Assembly: GCA_947184155.2 (NCBI GenBank)
Contig: CAMXCT020000902.1
Location: 742,735-806,734 of the forward strand
Reading direction: 5' to 3'
Source of the DNA: Cladocopium goreaui
Taxonomy: Eukaryota > Sar > Dinophyceae > Suessiales > Symbiodiniaceae
Length of the DNA stretch: 64,000 bases
The notes below the pieces were generated by a model that did not search any database, was not told where the DNA came from, and was given only the letters and a program-made list of their open reading frames with translations. How positions within the stretch are numbered: position 1 is the stretch's first letter; each line of letters opens with the position of its first letter. The position numbers and the translations under genes were made by a program. Shown here in pieces: positions 20,069 through 30,658 of the stretch.

Positions 20069-20139
20069 GTGACGTGGGTTTTTCCAATTGGTACCGTGGA
20101 TGGTCCCCGAGGAAGAAGGAATGGTGCTGCGCCAACGAG
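20069..20139 (+). CDS. Exon with Trp/Cys domain
   Basis: After CGCCAAG| the exon begins with the last two bases of a codon (GT). If the previous exon supplies T this is Cys and gives the D-C start of the domain. Then DVGFSNWYRGWSPRKKEWCC and ANE, before |GACTAG (GA donor) or an in-frame TAG. A very clear match to the consensus D-C-x2-G-x2-N-W-x2-G-W-S-x2-K-K-x-W-C-C. Confidence 0.65.
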
Positions 20140-20157
20140 GACTAGGGGTAAAAAAAT

Positions 20158-20286
20158 GGGAGGATCATCCCACTGATCGAAACTGGTTAGTAAGTGACGT
20201 TACAAAAGGATTATAAATGGGATAAGCCACTTAGGGGATATATTGATCAGGGTTTTTGACCACTTACTAAGTGGGATGATCTTCCA
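20158..20286. mobile_element. MITE-3 copy 2 (diverged)
   Basis: Ends GGAGGATCATCCCACT and AGTGGGATGATCTTCC are inverted; the interior is AT-rich and diverged from copy 1. Confidence 0.65.
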
Positions 20287-21429
20287 AGTAGTAGTGTATA
20301 AATTATGGTGGTTGATCTCATGATGATGCCGCTGATGATACATTTTAGAAGGTGGCCAAAGATCGTAAACGTATGTACATAACCAATCTCATGGTATGAA
20401 ACATACAGTATCTCATAGAATTCCCAACAAGATCCGAGCAGGGAACATGGGGTCAATAGGAAATGGTGGTTATCATTCCGCATGGTGTCAGAACATGGAC
20501 AAAGATGGTACCCTGAGGACCGGGGATGCCCTGGCACCTGGCATGGACATGGACATGCTCACTGGTGCCTCGCAAAATCCACTCCGAAGTACCCGGAAAT
20601 CCACTGAGGAATCCTCACATTCCATCATTTCCCCTGTTCGGCAAGAAGGAAGGAAGGTTCTTGACTGAATTGATCCCATCCAGCCACTGCTAAGGCATAT
20701 GGAGGCTCACGTGGCTAGCATGGGCAAGGCGACAGGGCATATCTATGACTCTACTGATTTGCTTGGAATCAGTGGATTGGTTGAAGGGAAAATCTACGGT
20801 TGAAACATCAGGAAACCAATGGGTTTTCTGTTTCCCCATCAAACATTAGGGGCTTCCGGTTTCAATTTTCCCTTAGACCAATCCAGTGACTGGAATCAGA
20901 GGCATTATCCAAATGTACCCTTGGCGAAGATTGGAACCTCAGGCCACACACAGCTTGGTCAAGGATGCTCAGTTTGATGTTATATTGGAAAAGACGATGA
21001 CCCTTCTAGAAGCCCCTTTTGTTGCTCCGAGGGTGCATAGATGATGCCTCTGATATTGCACTTGTTTACTATTTTGTTTGTTTTTTCTCAGCCCAAAAAT
21101 GTTATACTTTCAGGATAAACTGCTGCTCCTCGGAATTTTGACTGAAAGCAGCCCCATTGTACCTGTTACATATTCCAAAACTGAAGGCCTGCAAAGATAT
21201 CTCTCGAGAATGGGACTTGTGTCACATATGCTGTTGTTGATGGGGTACCATCCCCAAAAAAATCACACAGACCCTGCGATGACTTGAGGATCAGAAGGTT
21301 AGAAATTTTCCCGGAGGGTATCAGTGATTATCAGTGGGTTGGTTGGGAAATTTTGGGAACATGTTGACCGGAAATCATTGGTTTTCCTTCAAAAAAAAGG
21401 TGATTTCTGGCCGAGTCGCCGAGTCCCAG

Positions 21430-21501
21430 GATTGTAACGCGGGCTTTTCGAACTGGCTGCATGGCTGGTCAGAGTCCAAACAAGCCTGGTGCTGTAAGAA
21501 G
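21430..21501 (+). CDS. Exon with Trp/Cys domain
   Basis: Between GTCCCAG| and AAGAAG|GACGG (GA donor; a GTAAG donor four bases earlier is an alternative). It reads DCNAGFSNWLHGWSESKQ then AWCCKK, one of the best copies of the repeated domain. Confidence 0.65.
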
Positions 21502-21584
21502 GACGGATTCACCTGACGGTCGCATTTTTCTTAGAAATCACTGAAAAAACAGAACTCTATATTTAGTTAAATTAGGCGATGGAG

Positions 21585-21705
21585 GGAGGGAGAGAGAGAG
21601 AGAGTTAGTTAGTTAAAGTTGGCATTTATTTTCTCGCTGCTGTCTCCTAGTCTTGACAAATGGAGACGGAGGGGGAGAGAGAGAGAGAGGGAGAGGGGGG
21701 AGACA
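21585..21705 (+). repeat. GA-rich simple repeats
   Basis: Two GAGAGAGAG runs (about 21585-21605 and 21667-21702) around a TTAGTTAGTTA repeat. Confidence 0.85.
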
Positions 21706-21806
21706 GCTGAAGTAGGAAACAACAAGAATGAGAGGTTGATACCTTTTTGCATGCCTTTGGTCAATATTTTTGGTAAAGAGCCTCTATTTTTCCATATGAT
21801 TCCGGA

Positions 21807-21912
21807 TACCCTCTGGTAAACTAACATAACTATGGAAAATCACAATTTTTAATGGGAAAACTCACTATAAATGGCCATCTTCAATAGCTTTTTGTATGTT
21901 TACCAGAGGGTA
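21807..21912. mobile_element. MITE-1 copy 3
   Basis: 106 bp with TACCCTCTGGTAAACTAACA and GTTTACCAGAGGGTA ends. The right arm carries the TTTTTGTATG variant also seen in copies at 29855 and 34237. Confidence 0.92.
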
Positions 21913-21975
21913 GTAACCAGGGGGCCAGCCTGCCACCCTGCCAGGAGCACCGCGGATGTGCCCCGCACACCTGCA

Positions 21976-22053
21976 GTGGGACATCCCTGTCATCCTGGAG
22001 TGATGCGAAGCGTGACTGGTGCTGCAGCAATTTCCAGCATCTTGGCGAATCAA
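21976..22053 (+). CDS. Exon with Trp/Cys domain (second half)
   Basis: After CACCTGCAG| the frame passes through SSWSDAKRDWCCSNFQHLG to a GC donor (G|GCGAAT). The region from 22080 to 22190 contains a degenerate further copy (DCAGLLGSN ... KKSSQAWCK) with an in-frame stop, probably eroded. Confidence 0.5.
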
Positions 22054-22609
22054 CGGCAGCCTGGTGGGCCTGGTGATTGTGCAGGACTTCTGGGTTCCAA
22101 CATGTTCAAATAAACCCTGGTCATTAAAGGTCGCGAAAAAAAAAACATCGAAGAAATCCAGTCAAGCATGGTGCAAACTGCCCATGACCATTGAAAACCA
22201 GCCGGTTCTGTTCAACATTCACTGGATGCTTACGGATTAGCACTGGATGCACCACGAAATCGTGGGGATGCACCAAGGAAGGGCTGCGCAGCCACCACTT
22301 TGTCACCCAAGAAATGTCCGTGAGCTCAGTTAGCTCAGTCACAGAGGACCATGTCGCTAGAAGCTTTAGACATGTAAGGAGCACGGTACTTGTCTCAAAG
22401 ATAGGCTTTTACGGGATGAGTGCCAGTGGTACAATATTAGTATGCTTACAGTAAAAAGTGTACAGACACCAATGATGATTATAGCATGGTGCATGGTAAT
22501 CATATGAATTGCTATTCGCAGAAGTGCATTGTTCTACCACAAAGGGTTCGGCAGGGGACAATGGTCCGTAACATCAGTCTCATGTACAGGACGTGTTGCG
22601 CAGATTGGC

Positions 22610-22794
22610 CTCGTGGTTGTCGTCGTCGTCGTCTTCGTCGTCGTCGTCATCATCATCATCATCATCACCGTCATCATCCTCATCATCATCATCATCATCA
22701 TCCTCATCATCATCATCATCAACATCATCATCATCATCATCCTCATCCTCATCATCATCATCATCAGCAGCAGCATCATCATCAGCATCATCAG

Positions 22795-22853
<59 letters not shown>
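22610..22853 (+). repeat. ATC/CGT trinucleotide microsatellite
   Basis: About 240 bp of ATC with CTC, AGC and ATCGTC interruptions. All six frames are open and give poly-H, poly-S, poly-I, poly-D or poly-M; none is taken as a gene. Confidence 0.95.
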
Positions 22854-22854
<1 letters not shown>

Positions 22855-22943
22855 GCAATAACATGCAATAACATGCAATAACATGCAATAACATGCAATA
22901 GCATGGAATAGCATGGAATAACATGGAATAACATGGAATACTA
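22853..22943 (+). repeat. CATGCAATAA decamer array
   Basis: Nine 10 bp units, the last four changed to CATGGAATA(A/G), directly abutting the ATC microsatellite. Confidence 0.92.
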
Positions 22944-22983
22944 CTGCATTTAAGAAATTTTAAGAATCACTATGAATAACTAT

Positions 22984-23134
22984 GATAACGCCCATGTTCG
23001 GACAAGCCCGTGATGGGTGTTCCCTGCGGGTGAGCGGTCCAGGTCTTGCAGTTTGCACGCACTCGGGGGAATCTGCGACCTGCATGGACCGCATCCATTG
23101 GGCCAAGCGCCACGTGTTTGCTGGCCGTCACCGG
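22984..23134 (+). CDS. Exon with C-x2-R-I-x-W-A-x-R-H-V-F motif
   Basis: It reads CTHSGESATCMDRIHWAKRH then VFAGRHR, before |GCTTAA (GC donor). The frame is open from 22984 but a LTGCAG-type acceptor at 23049-23051 could be the true start. In dinoflagellate predictions this motif type occurs beside the Trp/Cys domain, which supports placing it in the same gene (knowledge of the family from memory, not checked). Confidence 0.48.
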
Positions 23135-23752
23135 GCTTAACGGAGGGTGTGGGCCGAAGGGAGGGTGGTTGGATCTATTGGATCTATTGATAGAAAAGGC
23201 ACTCTAGAACTCTATGATTTGATCTTTTGTTTGGATAGAGTTCAGCAATGTTGTTGCTTGAGTTTGCTTCAGTTTCTTCAAGTGCAGAATTTTGGTCGGA
23301 CTGACAGAAGTTCAACTGCACACAAAGATGCTTAGTTGATCAAGTTCTCAAAGGAGCTTCATACATTAACCTGATTTGAACAATAATTAATTTACAATTG
23401 CACGTACATTCTCATATGATATGTGTTGATCAATGGGCTGCCAAATCTGCCACTGAGGTGACAATGCCTGTGCTCTCGGATACAGTCAGGTCAGGTTTTG
23501 CAATCAAGTGTGATCTAGCGCGCCTGGCAGTAACATTTGGAATAAAAATGCTGATTTTTTTGGAACTCCAAGTTAGCACATAGAATTTTGAGGTTCATGA
23601 ACCTCATGAACCTCACGGAGAACATAAGTTGCCAATGTGGGGATGAAACCCTGTCAGGTGCAAGTTGAGTGCAGTGTTTGCCGTGCCTGCAGTATTGAGG
23701 TGGGCCGGTGACAAGCCACTGGAGCAACATTTGGGGTTTATAGCACCCATAG

Positions 23753-23856
23753 TACCCTCTGGTAAATAAACATAGACCCTGAAAATCACCATTTTTAATG
23801 GAAACTAGTCTTCCAACCCCTATCTGCCAGGGTCTATGCTAATTTACCAGAGGGTA
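23753..23856. mobile_element. MITE-1 copy 4 (subfamily b)
   Basis: 104 bp, same TA-bounded ends, but inner arms ACCCTGAAAATC and CAGGGTCTATG differ from the main family and are shared with 55211-55325. Confidence 0.88.
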
Positions 23857-24154
23857 ATTCATGGTAAAATGGGGGTTGGTTTATCATTGCTTTACCAACT
23901 ATTAGTCTCATTGAGACTTGAAACGTGCTGATATGAAAGACCTATGGCTGGGTGCGCAGAGAGGGTGAAACGAGCATTTTGGTGGAGATTCCGGGCGAAT
24001 CCAGCAGCAAAGAAACCCCCCTTGGAGGTATCAGTTCTTTTCAAGCCATGTTTTTTCTCCAATTTCCCCTAGCTGGGATAATTTGAGACTAATTATCTTG
24101 ATGTTTGATCCCAAATGACAAGTGACTAGGCACCATATGTATCAATCTGTTTTT

Positions 24155-24157
24155 ATA

Positions 24158-24204
<47 letters not shown>

Positions 24205-24216
24205 TGTATGTATGTG
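24155..24216 (+). repeat. TA and GTAT microsatellite
   Basis: A TATATATATA run then at least eight TGTA units. Confidence 0.9.
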
Positions 24217-24312
24217 ATTATGTACAAATACATATCTAAAATAAATTTAAAATAATTAGTACACAATACATAGGATAGGATAGGATAGGTTGAAACCACA
24301 AGTCATCCACAG

Positions 24313-24385
24313 GAGGCCGGTTGTTCATTGCATGTGGCGACTTCCGCAGCCTTCGACTGCAACGCGGCACTGAGCAATTTCTTCA
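24313..24385 (+). CDS. Exon with Trp/Cys domain (first half)
   Basis: After CATCCACAG| it reads EAGCSLHVATSAAFDCNAAL then SNFF plus one base (A), before |GCACC (GC donor). Joining to the exon at 25438 forms AGA and continues R-AWSPSKKQWCC in perfect register with the domain, which fixes both splice sites of a 1052 bp GC-AG intron. Confidence 0.66.
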
Positions 24386-24462
24386 GCACCTCGGTGCACG
24401 TTGCTGGCACGGTGAATATGTTTGGGATATGGTTGGCTATTAAATGTTGTATTTATATATGG

Positions 24463-24556
24463 CTATGGATCAATACCTATTAATACCATTTTTAGGGGGA
24501 TGAACATCCATAAATCCCAGCTATTTTGATGTGAACTACAGGGGTACAAGGTTTTG
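24463..24556. repeat. Repeat-5 copy 1
   Basis: About 95 bp (GGATCAATACCTATTAATAC to AAGGTTTTGAC) that recurs at 48145-48238 with few changes. Confidence 0.82.
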
Positions 24557-24999
24557 ACACACTGCCATATAATGGGATAGATGATATTTCAGGAATGTTA
24601 TTTGGGATATGCTTATTATATGCTATTGAGATGGTATAATGAGATAGTAGATATGGTATGATTTGAGATATCAGTGGGCGATTCATGGAATATAATGGGG
24701 ATTGATATTAATGGAACATATCATCTGGATGCATTGCAATGACCTCAAGGAAATAAGGTATGAAGGAAGGAAGGGTGGACGGATGGATAAATACAAGCGC
24801 TCATACACACTCATGATATATACTATTATATACCGTACACTACTGTACTATAGCAGATACATGCAAATAAATCTGATTTCCAAACAGTTGCTTGTTGCGG
24901 TCTCGGCTTGGCTTGGAAAGTTTACGGTAGGGTGAGATGACATAGTTGCCTGACTCAGTGACATCAAGAGTGAGACTTAGACATTGCCCGGGCACGGTG

Positions 25000-25030
25000 T
25001 ACCCTCTGGTAATCAAACATTGTTGGTATA
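25000..25030. mobile_element. MITE-1 fragment (5' end only)
   Basis: TACCCTCTGGTAATCAAACA without a matching right end nearby. Confidence 0.6.
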
Positions 25031-25273
25031 GTGATTTAAACGGATATTGTGATATACCCTGTGGCAACGTGGCAAATTGTCCAATTTAGTTTGAGTGTTT
25101 TCCCAGCTAGCCATGTTACCGGATGGTGATTTGCCAAGCCCATAGTTGACCACAGTCGTGTGATGCTGCCATCTAGACGTCCCCATAGTAACCATAGTAG
25201 TTAATGGGTTGTTGACTGCATGGGGTACGAAGCTTAGTACTTTGGAGGCCCTTGTGTCGCGAGAATCGTGAGA

Positions 25274-25408
25274 TAGCCTCTGGTAATCTAACGTAGCTAT
25301 CAAAAATGGATGAAAATTGTCAATAGATAGATAGATGATTTATCAATCATGGTGATCTTACATAAATTTACACAATCTTACATAGCAGTATTAAGTTACC
25401 AGAGGGTG
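25274..25408. mobile_element. MITE-1 copy 5 (diverged, with GATA insert)
   Basis: Ends TAGCCTCTGGTAATCTAACG and AAGTTACCAGAGGGT. The interior contains GATAGATAGATA and is about 30 bp longer than the norm. Confidence 0.7.
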
Positions 25409-25437
25409 CTGTGGACATTCACTTTCCCCCTTCCGAG

Positions 25438-25553
25438 GAGCATGGTCCCCTTCAAAGAAACAGTGGTGTTGCACCCAGCAGGGGAAAGGCTGTGAAGGCT
25501 CCAGTCCTCCACATGTGGATCCCGGCTTCGGCATGATGTGGAAACACGTACAG
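25438..25553 (+). CDS. Exon with Trp/Cys domain (second half)
   Basis: After CCCCCTTCCGAG| it reads AWSPSKKQWCCTQQGKGCEG then SSPPHVDPGFGMMWKHVQ, up to CAG|GTCGCG. WCC-x3-QGKGC is the typical end of the domain. The phase matches both the preceding and following exons. Confidence 0.66.
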
Positions 25554-25796
25554 GTCGCGGTCGGGGCGGCCGCGGGCTGTGCTTTGATGACACCTTTATT
25601 ACACCTAGCAGTCGTCAAATGTTGTCAAGTTGTCAGGGGGTGCAAAGATGTTGGGTCAAGCGTAATCATTCTATGCAAATCTCATGTAATTCGTCTTGCA
25701 GCCATGCAGGTGACTGCAGGTGTCTTTTGCCCCCCTTCTCTCCGAAGGAAGGAATTCCCAATCGTCAGCTGATTTTTACCGCTCCGCTAGATCCAG

Positions 25797-25850
25797 GTGA
25801 ATGGCTATTGGACTTGGGTAGCAGTACACGGTGGAAGCACTCACGTCCCA
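25797..25850 (+). CDS. Exon, aromatic-rich
   Basis: Phase 0 from CTAGATCCAG| gives VNGYWTWVAVHGGSTHVPLP, continuing KHVQ of the previous exon. The frame stays open to about 25985; a GT donor at CACG|GTGGAA (about 25833) is likely. Confidence 0.48.
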
Positions 25851-26068
25851 TTGCCGTATGAAGCTTGGTATGGTGCGAATGGGTATTTGATGAGTGGGCG
25901 ACAGCACCAAGTTTCAGCTCCAAAGGTCTGCGAATGGCATGTCAAACCGCGTGACGCAGCAGTGTTAGTAATTAATCGCTTCCCTCCAATATCAAACCAT
26001 TTCAGAAACTCTGATCTTGTATTGGATCTCTCTCAATCTGGTAAAAAAAATGGATAAACATGAGGATT

Positions 26069-26098
26069 CGCTATAGCTATGTTCAATTTCCAGAGGGT
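26069..26098. mobile_element. MITE-1 fragment (3' end only)
   Basis: CTATAGCTATGTTCAATTTC followed by CAGAGGGT, matching the right arm. Confidence 0.55.
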
Positions 26099-26120
26099 CA
26101 TAATCTTGATTCGCCGCCAG

Positions 26121-26202
26121 CTGCGCTTGGCCAAGCAAAGCCTCCGAGGACTGTCATGCAGGCTTGGCCAATTTCCAGATTGGCTGGTCCAGTGGCAAGA
26201 AG
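26121..26202 (+). CDS. Exon with Trp/Cys domain (first part)
   Basis: It reads CAWPSKASEDCHAGLANFQ then IGWSSGKK, ending at AAGAAG before |GAGTCT. Joined in phase 0 to the exon at 26388 it gives GWSSGKKAWCC. This requires a GA-AG intron (26203-26387). The 5' end may instead be at 26149. Confidence 0.62.
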
Positions 26203-26387
26203 GAGTCTTTGCTGAGATGGGATCTATCAATGGATTGGTTTTGTTGGGAACATCTTCACCGGAAACCATGGGCTTTTCCAAACAAATATGAGGGAGTCCT
26301 GCACGATGTCCTTTTGAACCATTTTGAACCAATCCAATGAATCTCAACTTGTTGAGGTGGCCTGTCTCAACTGGATGTTTCACTGAG

Positions 26388-26612
26388 GCTTGGTGCTGTT
26401 CCAATCGGCATTTGGGCTGCGGTGGCGCCGGCGGAGCCGCTGGCGGGGCCGCTGCCGCTGGTGGGGCAGCTTCGGGCAGCTTCCACATTGTGCACCATTC
26501 CAGCGGAGGATTTGCTCATGGCGGTGGAGGATTTGTTCACCATGGAGGTGTTGTTCACCATGGAGGTGGTGAGTTTCACATGGAGCACCACCATGTTGTG
26601 CACCATGGTTGA
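26388..26612 (+). CDS. Last exon: WCC...GC end of domain, Gly/Ala then His-rich tail
   Basis: After TTTCACTGAG| it reads AWCCSNRHLGC, then a run of about 20 G/A residues, then a His-rich tail (FHIVHHSSGGFAHGGGGFVH ... HHHVVHHG) to TGA 26610-26612. The His/Gly tail could bind metal or make the end sticky; that is inference. It closes the large gene, which contains at least seven Trp/Cys domains counted as whole or half exons. Confidence 0.62.
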   Translation, partial: AWCCSNRHLGCGGAGGAAGGAAAAGGAASGSFHIVHHSSGGFAHGGGGFVHHGGVVHHGGGEFHMEHHHVVHHG

Positions 26613-28687
26613 GCAGCGCTGCAAGCGTCCAAGATGTTGGGGGCCTCAGTTGGGTCCAAGTGATCATGGCTTAGAGGCAAGTGAGTTGGAGTTGGCCAAC
26701 GGCCTCGTGGACGGCCTCGTGGACCATTGATATCAACTTGATCCGTAATCCTGGAATATTCTGAGCCCATTTGACCCTGAAGGGTGCACTGAAAGTTTCA
26801 TCTCAAGTGTTAAATCCGCCCTGGATTTCTCGGGGCTGGTTGTTGATGGTTTGGTGGACATGTCCAAAATCATTTGTGATCATAATCCCATGTATTTTGT
26901 ATCCGATATCCTTACCATTCGCCATAATGTTGGTGAACAAATCCCCCAGATCACAATTTTTATAGGTGGTATAAACCATTCCCAAATGGGTGGTTTATTA
27001 TTGTTTTTTTCCTACATTAGCTGTTATTTTCCATGCTTTTTCCAGGCCAAAACTGGCAGCGACTTGGCCGATTCCTGGTCACTTGGCAGAATTGTGATCA
27101 GCCCAAAGCCTGGAATCTATTGATGGAGTGCGGTTAATGATGTGTGTTAATTTCTTGACATATATACATGTATATATAATTATAAATATATAATATACGT
27201 ACATATATCATACATTACATTTTTTAACAATAGATATACCTACATATGATACAATATGATACATACATTCATGTTTAGACTGTTTAGGTTCAAATGCAGG
27301 TAGCATATACATACACATCCTTATACAGCAGAAGAACGTATTCCCTCCCCCCAAAATTGAACGCCACCCAGAAACAATGGCTTGTTCGGGGATGAAACAA
27401 CATTTGGGACCAGAGACGGACTAATGATGATTGACGACAATAATCATACCAGCCAGGTTGATTGAGTTGGTTGTACTTCTATATCCCATGAAATATGAAT
27501 GTTCCCGCTACATACACCATCATACAGATTCATACACCATGTTTTTTTTGCAAACTACTAGACATCGCAAGCATTTCATGTGAAGAAATCCTCTGCTTAA
27601 AGGCATCAATGGCATTTGTTGCAGTGTATGAGGTCTCAGGTCAGGTATCCTCAGGTTTGGTGCAAAGATCTGCGCCGATGTCAAGGTGGGACATGATAAT
27701 GGGTGTGTTTGGCTTCATGTAGAGCTGAGAATTTCTCGCCTCCAATTTAGGATGGGTGGTCTTCCCATGAAATATCATGAAATCTTCGATTTATAGATGA
27801 ATGATTCTCTCAGAAATTCTCGGAAAAGTTTTGCTCGGTCCATGTGGATATATGTGGATTTTCTACTGGGCCACACGCAGGACAATGCATGAACTTCAGC
27901 TGAATTTGTCGCGACAAATTCGCTCAAACAGCGCTGCATGCGGCGGTAGCATGGACAAAGACTTTTCCCCTTGCTGCCCCACTTTCGCATGGACTGCCGT
28001 TTCAACTCAGTGTGGCGTGGCGTGAAAAAGACACAGCTGCTTGCTGGCAAACCCCCACGTTCCCTGCGGCAAATTGGTGTCCCATACATTCCGATACCTA
28101 GGCAGTTGCTGTTTTGTTAACTTCAAGAGGGGTTCAGCACCTTTGAACCGCTACAGCACGTGGATCAAGCGTGGAAACGCAGTGGCTCTTGACCCCTGCA
28201 TCATCATGAGATGTGGAAGCCTCAGATCATTCAGATGCTTGAGATACAAATTGATGACTCAATTGTTTGGGGGTTCGGATTTTTGTTGAATCTAGCTGGC
28301 GAAGCCTGAGCTGGTGAGATGGTTAATCTAGAGATACTTCCAGGATGCAAGCCTCGTGCAAGAGACCAACGTTGGATTTTGGTAAGGAGCAGCACCCTTG
28401 CACCGGCTGCTATCCTCCGGAGTCGCAATGGTGTGGCTCCTCATGCTGAGAGTTTGTTGCTTTTATGACGAAGTGACTGATAGATTTGATAGGAAACTGT
28501 CATGATACATGCCCCTTTTTGGATAATTGGTGGGTGCAACAAGTTTAAGTCCAAAAAGTCTACCACAATTGAAGAGAAGTCAAGATCGAGCTGAGCAGCT
28601 GGTGTGTGCATGGGATTCTCATGACATTGGGCCGTAAATGCCTCACTAACCTCAAGAGACCAACATGAAAAGGAAGATATTTGCATA
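26613..28687. other. Mostly non-coding; weak exon hints only
   Basis: A frame after TTTTTCCAG| at about 27044 reads AKTGSDLADSWSLGRIVISP to a TGA at 27123 and could be an exon. The rest contains AT-rich tracts (27160-27270) and no recognised feature. Confidence 0.3.
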
Positions 28688-28791
28688 TACCCTTTGGTAA
28701 ACTAACATAGCTATTGAAAATGGCCATTTATAGTGGATTTTCCCATTGAAAATGGTGATTTTCCATAGCTATGTTAAATTACCAGAGGGTA
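28688..28791. mobile_element. MITE-1 copy 6
   Basis: 104 bp, reversed interior relative to copy 1. Flanks TTGCATA and TATGCAA are themselves inverted, so the insertion site was a perfect palindrome. Confidence 0.92.
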
Positions 28792-29308
28792 TATGCAATG
28801 CACCTGTACCCGGCACAGGGTTCAGAACGACATATTTGTGCATCATCATTCATCATGCGCGACAGCTGCCCTTGGTATCCCCCAAACGCGCGCATTTCAC
28901 CAGCTGTCAGGTGGTATTTACTCCCTCTGTTTCACTTCCCGGAGGCATTTGTTAAGCCCGGGTTCCCCAGCTGGAACAGAACACAGCGGCTGCTTCCCCA
29001 CACATATAGTAACCCCAAAAAAGATCAAAAAAAAAGAAAAGTGAAGCTTCACTATTTAATTGGGATTTACTTTCTTTTTTTTGGTGATAAATGATATGTT
29101 AATATAATATATATATATGTATACATGTGTGCGTGTGCGGACATTTTGTTTGCGTGTTCTATGTGTAATGACATGTGAATCATAAGTACCATGTAAGCCA
29201 TATACTATTTCTCATATTTGGCTGCATATGATGGGACACGTTTTAACATATACAGTATGTTTTGGGGTCATGATCTCACGATATTGTCGCATTACATTTT
29301 TTTAACAT

Positions 29309-29380
29309 TATCCTTTGGTAACATAGCATAGTATGCAGAATCACCATTTCTGGATAGGGAAATGATCTATACGTAGTACT
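29309..29380. mobile_element. Degenerate MITE-1-like half
   Basis: TATCCTTTGGTAACATAGCA and AATCACCATTTCTGG resemble the left half of MITE-1; no right end is seen. Confidence 0.35.
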
Positions 29381-29603
29381 TTCCTTTATGTTTTGTTTAC
29401 ATGTTCCGTAGAACAGTCATCTCCTGTGTCACTGATTTATTGTTCATCCCCTTTCCGGCCGAGGCGGCAACTTGTCCGGGGAGGCGAAGCCCTGGAGCCA
29501 AAAATGGGGGGATTGAACTAACCATTTCAGGGGGAAAAAATCGCGTAAGTGGGACGATGGGAATGGAATCTTTTTATGGCATTTTCATGGGGATATTTAA
29601 GAA

Positions 29604-29707
29604 TACCATCTGGTAAACTAACATAGCTATTGAAAATGGCCATTTATAGTGGATGTTCCCATTAAAAATGGTGATTTTCCATAGCTATGTTAAATTACCG
29701 GAGGGTA
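29604..29707. mobile_element. MITE-1 copy 7
   Basis: 104 bp, ends TACCATCTGGTAAACTAACA and TACCGGAGGGTA, very close in sequence to copy 6. Confidence 0.92.
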
Positions 29708-29854
29708 TATTTGATGCTCCAATGGGCTGATTGAACCAATGTGTTGATTATTTGAACCAACTGTGTCCCCATCAGGTATCGCGAGTATGATGGGCTTGAA
29801 TCATGGTGCCCGCACAATGGGGATATTTCATGGGATACAACTAACCAACAAATT

Positions 29855-29960
29855 TACCCTCTGGTAAATTAACATAGCTATTGAAAATTGCCATTTATAG
29901 TGGATTTTCCCATGAAAAATGGTGATTTTCCATAGTTTTTTGTATGTTTACCGGAGGGTA
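29855..29960. mobile_element. MITE-1 copy 8
   Basis: 106 bp with the TTTTTTGTATG right-arm variant. It lies only 147 bp after copy 7 in the same orientation. Confidence 0.92.
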
Positions 29961-30279
29961 TGTGGCTCCGAAAAAAATGGTATGCCTCCCGAAACGCCAT
30001 CAACTACTAGGGCTACTAGGGACATGATGATGTGTAAGCCACTGCAGTTTGGGGTTTCCCACGTTTTCCAGACAAACCCTCACGTCGATTTGGCCCATCT
30101 AGGTGCCTCAAGGTAATGATGCATGATGCCATACAAACGCCAGGTTTCTTTTGGTTGCAGTTGAGTATGTCAGTAAAATAGAGTTAAATTGCATAAAATT
30201 ATACATATGTTTCCACATGGTTTTTACAATTGAGTTTGGCACCTCCCAATTTGTAAAGGGACCTGAAATCATCTCACAG

Positions 30280-30330
30280 ATGAGTCCACTTTCTGGGTCC
30301 TTGGCTGATCCTGCCAACATATTTGAGCAG
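30280..30330 (+). CDS. Exon 1 (visible) of an unidentified three-exon set
   Basis: After TCATCTCACAG| it reads MSPLSGSLADPANIFEQ, up to GAGCAG|GCCTAG (GC donor). The 75 bp intron (30331-30405) ends TGTTCCAG| and the phase is 0 on both sides. The frame is also open upstream, so this may not be the first exon. Confidence 0.5.
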
Positions 30331-30405
30331 GCCTAGACGGTCTACCACAAGACTCAGGTGATTCTTGCATTCATAGCATGCTAATTACACCAAGTTCTGT
30401 TCCAG

Positions 30406-30511
30406 CTCATTGATTTCAAGGAAAAGTTGACAGGAATCCGGTCATTTCGGTTCCATGATTCCAAGACCGGCCGGCTAGGTTTGCCTGTGGGATTTGCAAG
30501 ATCAACGGCCG
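30406..30511 (+). CDS. Exon 2 of the set
   Basis: It reads LIDFKEKLTGIRSFRFHDSK then TGRLGLPVGFARSTA plus one base, before |GTGACC. The extra G joins GT of the next exon to form GGT, keeping frame. No family recognised. Confidence 0.55.
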
Positions 30512-30658
30512 GTGACCGCATGGAAGGTTTCGAGTCAATCTGCCGGACGGCCTAGCCGTTGATCCATTTGGGGATGTTTTTGTTGATCCCGTTGATCCAT
30601 TTGGACCTTCAGATGTTCGAAAATTTCCGTGACCAATCCTGGTGTTTGTCCCCCACAG

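Noticed and set aside
22486-22924. Poly-His, poly-Ser, poly-Ile, poly-Asp and poly-Met proteins
   Set aside because: All are translations of one ATC microsatellite in different frames.
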